64,000 nt of DNA from Ophiocordyceps camponoti-saundersi (nom. inval.). Lineage: Eukaryota; Ascomycota; Sordariomycetes; Hypocreales; Ophiocordycipitaceae. Where the stretch lies: positions 621,857 to 685,856 of the forward strand of contig PDHQ01000001.1 of NCBI GenBank assembly GCA_003339415.1, given 5' to 3'. Below, one piece after another: positions 9,605 to 18,643 of this stretch. The translations under genes were made by a program, and so were the position numbers. Numbering within the stretch: the stretch's first letter is position 1; the number at the start of each line of letters is the position of its first letter. Under the pieces are notes generated by a model that worked only from the letters and a program-made list of their open reading frames with translations, made no database searches and had not been told where the DNA came from.

Positions 9605-11960
9605 ACTCGCCGTAGCTATCTTCTACTATTATATGCCCGCCGTTATAAGGGGGGATTTATAACCCCCCTTTATAAATCCTAAAAGGCTAATTTAAGCGTA
9701 CTCCTATAAGTAAGGCTTCGGTAGTAAAACGTGCTATAAATTAATTACTTTTTATATATAATTTTTATAAAATTAACTTACGCTACCTAATACCTATATA
9801 TACTTATACTTAGTTATCTCTCGCTATTATACCCGCTATAGCTATCTCTTACTACCGTGCCCGCCGTAGCTATCTCCCGCTACCGTGCCCGCTATAATTA
9901 TCTCCTATTACTATATACCCCGCGCTATAATTATCTCCTATTACTATATGCCCGCTAAAGGGGGGATTTATAAACCCCCCCCTTATAAGTTCTACTAGCC
10001 GAATTCGGGCGTACTCTCGTAAGTATAGCTTAGTTATAGAATATACTAAAATTTAATAACTTTTTATATATAATTTTTATAAAATTAACTTACGCTACTT
10101 ATTACCTATATATACTACGCGCTATAGTTATCTTTTTCCCCTATATACTTACTATAGTTCCCGCTACCGTGCCCGCTATAAGTATTTTCTTCCCTTATAT
10201 ACCCGCCGTAATTATCTTCTTCTCCTATATACCCGCTATAGTTATTTTCTTCTCCCGTATACTACTTACTATAGTAGTCTCCTACCCCTATATACTCGCC
10301 GAAGGGGGGATCTATAAACCCCCTCCTTATAAGTCCTACTAGCTGAATTTAGGCGCACTCTCGTAAGTATAGCTTAGTCGCAGAATATACTAGAATTTAA
10401 TTACTTTTTATATATATTTTTTATAAAATCGACTTACGCTACTTATTACCTATATATATTACGCGCTATAGTTCTCTCTTATTACCGTACCCGCCGTAAG
10501 TATCTTCTACCGCTATACTTACTATAGCTATCTCTTATAATTATCTCCTACTACCGTGCCCGCTATAATTATTTTCTTCCCCTATATACCCGCTATAGTT
10601 CCTGCCGCTATGCTCGCTATAGCTATCTTTTTATAATTATCTCCCGCTACCATGCCCGCTATAGCTATCTCTTTATAGTTATCTCCCGCTACCGTGCCCG
10701 CTATAATTATCTCCCTTTACTATACCTGCCGTAGCTATCTTTTTATAATTATCTCCCGCCGCTATGCCCGCCGTAGCTATCTCTTATAGTTATCTCCCAC
10801 TACCGTGCCCGCCGTAGTTATCTTCTTCCCCCGTATGCCCGCCGTAGTTCCTACCGCCGTGCCCGCTATAGCTATCTTTTTATAGTTATCTCTCGCCGCT
10901 ATGCCCGCTATAGCTATCTTTTATAGTTATCTCCCGCTACTATGCCCGCTACAGTTATCTCCCTTTACTATACCTGCTATAGCTATCTCTTATAGTTGTC
11001 TCCCGCTGCCGTGCCCGCCGTAGTTATCTCCCTCTACCGTGCCCGCTATAGCTATCTTTTTATAATTGTCTCTCGCTACTATGCCCGCCATAGTTATCTC
11101 CCTCTGCTATGCCTGCTATAGCTATCTCTTTATAGTTGTCTCCCGCCGCCGTGCCCGCCGTAGCTATCTCTTATAGTTGTCTCCCGCCGCCGTGCCCGCT
11201 ATAGCTATCTCTTATAGTTATCTCCCGCCGCCGTGCCCGCCGTAGCTATCTTTTTATAGTTATCTCCCGCCGCTATGCCCGCTGTAGCTATCTCTTATAG
11301 TTATCTCCCGCCGCTATGCCCGCTATAGCTATCTTTTTATAATTATCTCCCGCCGCCGTGCCCGCTATAGCTATCTCTTATAATTATCTCCTACTACTAT
11401 GCCCGCCGTAGTTATCTCCTTTTACCGTGCCCGCTATAATAGTCTTCTTCCCTTATATACCCGCTATAGTTATCTTCTATAGCTATATGCTCGCTATAAT
11501 TACTATTACTATGCCCGCTATAATAGTTTTCTTCCCTTATATACTACTCGCTATAGTTATCTTCTTCCCCTATATACCCGCTATAATTATCTTCTTCCCC
11601 TATATATTACGCGCTATAGTTATCTTTTACCGCTATATACTTATTATAGTTATTATTACCGTGCCCGCTATAGTAGTCTCCTACCTCTATATACCTGCTA
11701 AAAGGGGGATCTATAACCCCCCTTTATAAATCCTACTAGCCGAATTCGGGCGCACTCCCGTAAATATAGCTACGGTCGTAGAATATATTAGAATTTAATT
11801 ACTTTTTATATATAATTTTTATAAAATTAACTTACGCTACTATATATTATCTAGGTAAGAGGTTATATTTTTAGTATACCCGCTATAGCTATTTTCTACC
11901 CCTATATACTTATTATAGTTACTACTACTATACTTACCGTAATAGTCTCTTACCTTTATA
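9605..11960 (+). repeat. CCGTGCCCGC/TAGCTATCTC minisatellite, expanded right array
   Basis: Units of roughly 30-50 bp combine CCGTGCCCGCCGTAGCTATC with TTATAGTTATCTCCC and repeat many times, densest at 10,470-11,440. Four hairpin blocks interrupt the array. RIP variants (TATGCCCGC for CGTGCCCGC, CTATAG for CCGTAG) are mixed with unmutated units. The 100-residue open frame at 11,427-11,729 is a repeat artefact. Confidence 0.8.
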
Positions 11961-12115
11961 TACTTACTAAAAAGGGGATTTATAACCCCTTTTTATAAGT
12001 CCTACTAGCCGAATTCGGGCGCACTCCCGTAAGTATAGCTTAGTTATAAAATATACTAAAATTTAATTACTTTTTATATATAATTTTTATAAAATCGACT
12101 TACGCTACTTAGTAG
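9645..12115 (+). repeat. Five dispersed copies of the 140-bp hairpin block
   Basis: Copies lie at about 9,645-9,795, 9,955-10,110, 10,310-10,460, 11,700-11,850 and 11,965-12,115, all in one orientation and inverted relative to 1,746-1,890. Each begins with a G-run, an AT-rich loop and a C-run (core GGGGATTTATAAACCCC or close), followed by a CTAGCCGAATT-like segment, an AT-rich stretch containing TTACTTTTTATATATAA, and ACTTACGCTAC. Between copies runs a separate minisatellite. The outermost copy ends the right arm; the inner four look like arm-end duplications. Confidence 0.75.
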
Positions 12116-13888
12116 CTATATATACTAGTATACCGGTGCCTATATATATATATATATAAGTGCTTATATATATGCCGGTACCTATATATATGCCGGTGCC
12201 TAGCGTATATACTAGTATACCGGTGCTTATATATATACTAGTGCCTATATATATGCCGGTGCCCGGCGTATATGCTAGTGCCTATATATGCCGGTGCCTA
12301 TATGTATGCTGGTGCCTGTGTGTGCCGGTGCCCGGCGTGTGTGCTGGTGCCTATGTGTATGCTGGTGCCTATGTGTGCCGGTGCCTATATGCCGGTGCTC
12401 GGCGTGTGTGCTGGTGCCTGTGTATGCCGGTATGTGTGTGTGCCGGTGCCCGGCGTATATGCTGGTGCCCGGCGTATATGCTAGTATATATATATGCCGG
12501 TGCCCGGCGTATATGCTAGTATATATATATGCCGGTGCCCGGCGTGTATACTAGTGCTTATATATATACCGGTGCCTATATATATGCCGGTGCCCGGCGT
12601 ATATACTAATATATATATATACTAATACTCGGTATATATATTAATACTTATATATGCCGGTGCCTATATATATGCCGGTACTTATATATACTAGTGCTTA
12701 GCGTATATGCTAGTGCTTATATATATACTAGTGCCTATATATACCGGTGCCTATATACTAGTGCTTATATATATACTAGTGCCTATATATACTAATACTT
12801 ATATGCCGGTGCCTATATATATACCGGTACTTATATATATGCTAGTGCTTATATATATGCCGGTGCTTATATATATGCTAGTGCCTATATATGCCGGTAT
12901 ATGCCGGTGCCGGTATATGCCGGTGCCGGTATATGCCGGTGCCCGGCGTATATACTAGTATGCCGGTGCCTATGTGTCGGTGCCCGGCGTGTGTGCTGGT
13001 GTGCCGGTGCCTGTGTGTGCCGGTGCCCGGCGTGTATGCTAGTGCCTGTGTGTGCCGGTGCCTGTGTATGTGTGCCGGTGCCCGGAGTATATGCCGGTGC
13101 CTGTGTGTGTGCTGGTGCCTATATATATATGCCGGTGCCTATATATACCGGTGCCTATATATATGCCGGTGCTTATATATATATACTAGTACTTATATAT
13201 ATTAGTGCTTATATATATATGCCGGTACTTATATATGCCCGTGCCTATATATACCTATGCCTATATATACTAGTGCTTATATATATGCCGGTGCTTATAT
13301 ATATGCCGGTGCCTATATATATGCCGGTGCCTATATATATATGCCGGTGCCCGGAGTATATGCCGGTGCTTATATATGCTTATGCCCGGTATATATGTGC
13401 CGGTGCCTATATATATGCCGGTGCCTATATGTGTGTGTGCCGGTGTGTGTGTGCCGGTGCCTGTATATGCCCGTGCCTATGTGTGCCGGTGCCCGGCGTG
13501 TGTGCTAGTGCCTGTGTGTGCCGGTGCCTATATGTCGGTGCCCGGCGTATATGCTAGTATACCGGTGCCTATATATATACTAGTGCCTATATATACCGGT
13601 GCCTATATGCCGGTGCCCGGCGTATATACTAGTACCTATATATACTAGTGCTTATATATACTAATACCGGCGTATAGCTACCGTAGTTATTTTCCGTAAT
13701 TCGTAGCGGCTATTAAACGTAAAGCGCGCTTAAGAAAATTAGGTATTTAAGGACTACGAGTAATATTTTTTTTTTCTAGGACTTTATACTACTATTATAT
13801 AGCGTAGCGTGGCACGGAAAAAATATCTTAGTAATTCGGTACGTACCGCTTAATTTAGGAATATCGTGTCTAATAGGAATAGGTGCCG
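11990..13888 (-). repeat. Right terminal inverted arm
   Basis: This is the inverted copy of 1-1,890. Read outside in, its tip matches the left tip with about a dozen differences, all C:G to T:A with the mutated base on this arm. The minisatellite units are co-linear with the left arm (for example the CGCCGGGCACCGG landmarks fall in the same order) but most CACACA has become TATATA. The outer edge at 13,888 is sharp. Confidence 0.85.
12120..13672. repeat. GGTGCC-(TG/TA)n minisatellite, right arm
   Basis: Complement of the left-arm minisatellite. Most spacer runs are TATATA, with scattered TGTGTG islands (for example around 12,300-12,450, 12,960-13,110 and 13,420-13,530), so RIP decay is patchy. 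The CCGGTGCC core, which holds its CpA in a GpCpA context, mostly survives. Plus-strand open frames here are repeat artefacts. Confidence 0.9.
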
Positions 13889-15199
13889 TGGCAAATATAA
13901 ATACTTATATGAATACTTATCCCGCAACCCTCAAGTGTCGAGATCAATACCCTTTTCAGCCGAGGGAGGTGAAGCAATGACGTCATAACTAAGGGGGGGG
14001 GATTGCAAGGCCACACCCGTTCTATCGATTTCACCCGCTCAAACTCTCCTGAAAATATCGCCCTTTCTATATCCTGAAGCAAGTCTATAGTTCGCCATCC
14101 CTGACTCTCCAACCTCATCTCAGATGTCGGGGAGCACGTCCGCTACAACGTCTACGTGCCAAGAGGCACCGCCCAAGGTTCCCAACGACGTAACGTCTAT
14201 CTGTATGTATATACATACACGGACAGCCATGCAGTGGACTGTGTGACCGTTGGCCAATGTATGTATACTGACTGCAGACTAAAGAGAGGCAAGATTTTAG
14301 ATACCCAGTTAGTCTGCACCCTTGTCCTACAGCAGTCAATAGGTAGAAGAAATGCTACGAATTACACTTTACATTTACCAATATGCTATGCGTATAGTAG
14401 TATCATCGGCTCAAGGCGACGGCCACTCGACTCCAGTCCCTCCGGGCGAGAAGGATAGAGCCGCATTCATTGTATTTAGGCAGCATAAAGATACAAATCC
14501 ACTACTGAAATATTGAAAGCTTGAGCATTCGTATTCATTAACCTGCCTCCCCAACCAGCTATACCGAAAACGTAAAGCCCAAACCTCTATCAACAAAGAC
14601 CAACCTCACGATTCCTCAAGCCAACAACTTGAGCAAAACAAGATCAGCACGCAAGCTACAAGGAACGCAAAGGGTACGTCTCGATAATGACGAAAGCCGA
14701 ACAACCATCCAAACGCACAAGGGCTCAAGTTCGCCCCCCCCCCAAATCCCTTCTCAGGCTGTCAGGTGGAACCATGAGCAGGGATCGGAAACGATGCCGG
14801 CACGCTTAAGTCGGAACGCCCATTTAACACGCATAAGAAAGCCTTGACCGGGGAGGGGAGGCCTCATAATTGCGGCGGAAACACTGGTGCTAGCTTGACA
14901 CGTTCATGCCAGCCTCGACGGCCGTCGAACCTGCTTCGATAGCGAATACATTCACACGCAATGAGATACACATGAGAAAACATCCGATATGTATTCCTAT
15001 ATATGTATGTGGCGGCCGTAAAATGGGTATTCAAATATTCCTGCCTCGAGAGAGCTCCAGTTGCTAAAGCATGGGGTATGATGGTATCTATAGAAGCCTC
15101 AGCCCGTATTGTAGGAGATTTACCCCAAACGTCATTCCTGCGCCCTCTCTCGGGGCGAGTCGTTAGCTGGTGGCGTAGGGCGTGGGTAGCCAAGCCCTG
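13889..15199. other. Gene-free flank between the element and kch1
   Basis: Base composition is normal from the first base, with CpA and TpG present and no RIP signature. It contains short G and C runs (10 G at about 13,990, 10 C at about 14,735) and a TGTATGTATATACATACA stretch at about 14,200. Open frames are short, overlap on both strands and resemble no protein I know. Confidence 0.6.
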
Positions 15200-16717
15200 T
15201 CACTGGTAACCAAAAGGCCCCTGCGGACCCTGTCCCATTTGCGGCGTCATGTTCTGCGGAGCCGGCCCTCTCATGGGTTGATATGGCTGGCCTGCCGGCG
15301 TCGGGCGAAAGGGTTGGTGAGCGGCATAGCTTGCCGAGCTCGACACCATCGATGGCGCCGGGCTTGAACGGCCGTTAGAATAGGTAGCAGCCTCGTGCGG
15401 CCTTGTGAGTGGTGATGGTCTTCCGACTGCAGGCCGAGGGCCAAAACTTTGCTGAGTGACGAAGCTTCGCTGAGAGCCGAGGCTCCGTTGCGAGCCGGTC
15501 CGCTCCAGTCCAAAGTCGCTGGCCGGGTAGCCGCGGGGAGGCATGACAGGAGCGCTGTGTCCCATTTGAGCTGCAGCGCCGACGAGGGGAGCCCTGGCAG
15601 AGTAGGCAGAGTTCGGCGTGCCGGGCCGGGATTGCACAATTCGCTGTTGATACAAGAGCGGTCCGGGATAGGATTCGAGAGTGGACGTGGAGAGATTAGT
15701 CGCGCTACGCGCGAGCGTGGGCATCTCTGGAAGACCATCTCCACCGACTCCGACGTCGGGTATTGTCGGAATGGTGGCCGATCGCTCCAAGTGCTGCTTC
15801 TCGCCCGATTTTGCGACCCAGACATCGTGAGCCCGCTCGCGCTTTGCTTGACCTTTGGCGAGAGCGCGATTCACTTTCGTGGTGACGATGGTGGTGAGCC
15901 TCTGGTTGACTTTGCGGACGCAGTAGCCGGTGAGTCCGCCATCGGCGCGGGGGATCCAGTGGAAGAGGAAGAAGACGTAAAAGAGAACAGCGGCGAGGAG
16001 GAAGAGGGCGGAAAAGACCCAGATGATGAGGGTGAAGAGCATGCCAGAGAGAATGGCGGCCTGCTGGTAGTCCTCGGTGGCGAGGGCCCTGATCTTGTCG
16101 AAAAAGCCAGTGATGGAGCCTTCGACACTGGTCGAGGTCGGGTTCAGTTTGGCCTGGTAGACGGACTTGAGAGTGAAGGCGTTGACGACCTGACGGGGCC
16201 CGGAGCAGAGAATGACGCGGATCCACGACTGGAAGCTGAAGTAGGTGAAGAGGGCGATGTACTCGGCGCCCTTTTTGCTCTTTGTGACCTCGGCGAAGAC
16301 GAGGAACCTCCGCCAGCCCTGGCCGGAGCCGGGACGGATCGACTCCCAACGAGCAGCCAGACTGTCCATGTAGCACTCGGCGACGTTACCACGTCTCATA
16401 ACACGGAAGGCGCGGATGCCTTCGAAGCCGATGTTGACGAAGGAGGCAATGATGCAGCCGGAGAAGATCCACTTGGAGACGTTGAGGGGGATGGCCGGCT
16501 CAATTTTGGAGGACCAGGTGTTGAAGGCGAGGAGGTTGACGGCGGTGAAGCTATCGACGGCGTAGACGGCAATGGACAGGAGGAGGGAAAACCAGAGCCA
16601 GCCATAGAAGAAACCGGGACCACATCCCTTGGCCTTGAAATCCTTGAGACTAATGTAGCTCCATTGCAGGTCGGCAAATTCGTGCGTCTGCTTCTTGCGG
16701 TGGCTGATACAGCCCAT
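15200..16717 (-). CDS. kch1: KCH-family low-affinity K+ transporter (Kch1/Prm6-like)
   Basis: A single exon of 505 residues. The N-terminal 280 residues match the fungal KCH family: start MGCISHRKK, then HEFADLQWSYI, a DSFTAVNLLAFN segment, VMRRGNVAECY, WESIRPGSGQGWRRFLVF, TKSKKGAEY and SWIRVI. About four hydrophobic segments are visible near residues 38-62, 84-105, 175-195 and 243-272. In yeast, Kch1/Kch2 import K+ at the plasma membrane and their activation depolarises the cell and turns on high-affinity Ca2+ influx. The 220-residue tail is Ser/Pro/Gly/Gln-rich and probably disordered and cytosolic. The MGC start resembles an acylation site, but residue 6 is His where a small residue is usual, so myristoylation is doubtful. 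An open frame on the opposite strand is a shadow. Confidence 0.88.
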   Translation of the reverse strand: MGCISHRKKQTHEFADLQWSYISLKDFKAKGCGPGFFYGWLWFSLLLSIAVYAVDSFTAVNLLAFNTWSSKIEPAIPLNVSKWIFSGCIIASFVNIGFEGIRAFRVMRRGNVAECYMDSLAARWESIRPGSGQGWRRFLVFAEVTKSKKGAEYIALFTYFSFQSWIRVILCSGPRQVVNAFTLKSVYQAKLNPTSTSVEGSITGFFDKIRALATEDYQQAAILSGMLFTLIIWVFSALFLLAAVLFYVFFLFHWIPRADGGLTGYCVRKVNQRLTTIVTTKVNRALAKGQAKRERAHDVWVAKSGEKQHLERSATIPTIPDVGVGGDGLPEMPTLARSATNLSTSTLESYPGPLLYQQRIVQSRPGTPNSAYSARAPLVGAAAQMGHSAPVMPPRGYPASDFGLERTGSQRSLGSQRSFVTQQSFGPRPAVGRPSPLTRPHEAATYSNGRSSPAPSMVSSSASYAAHQPFRPTPAGQPYQPMRGPAPQNMTPQMGQGPQGPFGYQ

Positions 16718-18643
16718 GGCGCCGAGACGGGCAACCCGCCCGAAGGGTCGCAGCCGCCGACGATGGTGACAATTGTGATGGAAGGATGCCGATGCTCGCC
16801 TGCGAACCGTCGGCTGTGTATGTGTGTTATATTGTGGTGATGTGAGATTGCCGAGGAGAAGTGGCGTGAAAGAAGGTAAGAAGAGGGTAACAAAGAGAGA
16901 AGCGGCGTCGACCGGGACGCGAAGATCAAAGGAAACAATAGCGAGTCAGTAGTTCAAGGCACATCAGCGCACATGCGTCAAGTCGTCGTCGGTTAGAGCC
17001 ATGCCGCAAAATAGAGCTATATAAGTAAGATTGATCTTGGCGAACAGCGTCGTCGTCGTCTTCGTCGTCGTGAAGGAGGAAACAGAGATTGGAGAAGAAG
17101 AAGAAGAAGGAAGAAAAGAAGGGAAATCCAGCTAGTATGTTACCGTATGTATGTATGTATTGCCTCACAAGGTCTCCCCCCCATAGGAATGAGCCGTTGG
17201 CATGTCGATGGAGGAGGGATGAAGAAGAAGAAGAGCCCAACAAGGGAGAGAGACGAAACGAGGGGGTGGACGCTTCCGAGGTCCCGGAGCGGCAGGGGGC
17301 AGGTATCACAATGCGCCACAGGCGAGGACGGGGTACCTGAGGCGGAATGACGAGGTACCTACCTTAGTAGGTAGAGTAGTAGGTGAGCCTGTACTGTAGG
17401 TACGGATTAGTGCCTGTCTGGGTGCCTTGCAGGCTGCCACGAGGCGCTAAGCTGGGGCCCTGCCCAATAAAACCCTTGTTCTTAAATTCCAATCCGCCCC
17501 CCCATGGTGAAACAGCCAATGAGAATGACATAATCGCCCTTTGTTTGTGCAGCAGCAGCCGCTTCTCCTCTTGTTATCGAGCGAGCGTTTAGACGTGGCA
17601 CTTTAAGAACAAGGTCTCTCATTCGCCCTCTCTTCCCGACTGGGGGGGGAGGAGCGTTTAGCTAGGAGTGCCTGGTAATTATTATGCGCCCGACGTCGCC
17701 CTGATTAAGGGGCCCGGGCGCGTGCGTCTCAGCGAATCTGCCCCCCCCACCTCCCTTCCCAAATCAGATTTGCCTTGCTCTTTATCCGATCAATCAGTCA
17801 ATCAATCATCATCCTCATCCTATCTGACCAACCAACCAACACAACGCTTCAACCCGCCTATGATCCCAACGTCTGTTTCCAAATAAGAGACGACTAGAGA
17901 GGAAGGGAAAAGAAGGGGGAGAAAAGGCCAGTCGATCGGTCACGGTCCGGGCCTCGTCAAATCAGCCTAGTGCACCGAGTAATCTGCACGCTGAAACTCG
18001 CCGCATCCTGAAGTCGGGTTCCGACGGAAACGCCGCTAGACGACGTTGCGACCTTGCCCGGTCCCAGCCGTGTGTGTGTGTGTGTGTGTGATCCGTATCC
18101 GAACGCACTCGAGTCTAGAATCTAGAGTCTACGTAGGTAGATTGGAAGAGCGCCATCTGAACCCATGCTACACACACCATGGCTACCTACCTCTACCAGT
18201 TCTCGGGCACGTGTGTGGTAAGTACGGATTAGATTACATACACGCGCGTGCACACACTCAGACACAACCTGCACAAGGTTTACTCTTCAGTATCACCATC
18301 GAGAAAAGGAAACCTCAACCACAAATTAAAGTACCTACGTCTTGAAAAGTCTCAGCATAGGTAGGCAGATACAAACTCATTCACTCAATCTTCTCCTGTA
18401 AAGACTGAGCATCCCTGAAGAAAGTAAAAAAGGCCCTTCGGCACGATTCAGCCTACATATCCGTACAGTAGTACTATCGAGTCAGCGGAAGATTCGTACA
18501 ACTCTTCTTCTCTCGACAACACCACTCCTAAACTAGGTGGTACCTACCAATGACACGCCTGTAGAAGCGACGCTGCATCCCGCGGGCCAGTTCATTCAGC
18601 CAAGTTAACCGCCCGCGCCTTCCTCTCTCCTTTCCCCCTCCTT
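16718..18643. other. Intergenic region upstream of kch1
   Basis: About 1.9 kb with no convincing gene. It holds GAAGAAGAAGAAG purine tracts (about 17,090-17,120), a (TG)n run at 18,068-18,089, several TACCTACC/GGTAGGTA motifs (about 17,352, 18,133, 18,183, 18,359, 18,541) and one TATCCGTA octamer (18,458-18,465). The kch1 promoter must lie at its left side. Confidence 0.6.

Larger units (their letters stand above)
1..13888 (+). mobile_element. Giant RIP-degraded Mutator-like element with minisatellite-filled inverted arms
   Basis: The first 18 bases of the window are the exact reverse complement of 13,871-13,888, and the similarity continues inward for nearly 1.9 kb, so the two ends are terminal inverted repeats of one unit. 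Base composition changes at 13,889: inside, CpA and TpG are almost missing and stop codons fill every frame; outside, composition is normal. A decayed MULE transposase lies inside on the + strand. Long TIRs fit the Mutator superfamily, although arms made largely of minisatellite are unusual. The left end coincides with the window edge, so the left flank and any target-site duplication cannot be seen; a MULE would be expected to give a 9-bp duplication matching the right flank (TGGCAAATA, 13,889-13,897). The element is dead as a coding unit. Confidence 0.85.

Noticed and set aside
12160..13648. Plus-strand Cys/Tyr/Pro/Val repeat frames in the right arm
   Set aside because: Same minisatellite on the other strand, partly RIP-mutated; not coding.
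1..13888. A subtelomeric or centromeric identity for the AT-rich repeat block
   Set aside because: No TTAGGG array is present, and terminal inverted arms plus a transposase remnant explain the block better.
15449..16840. 463-residue plus-strand frame opposite kch1
   Set aside because: Antisense shadow of a conserved gene, of low-complexity Gly/Glu/Asp composition with no recognisable domain.
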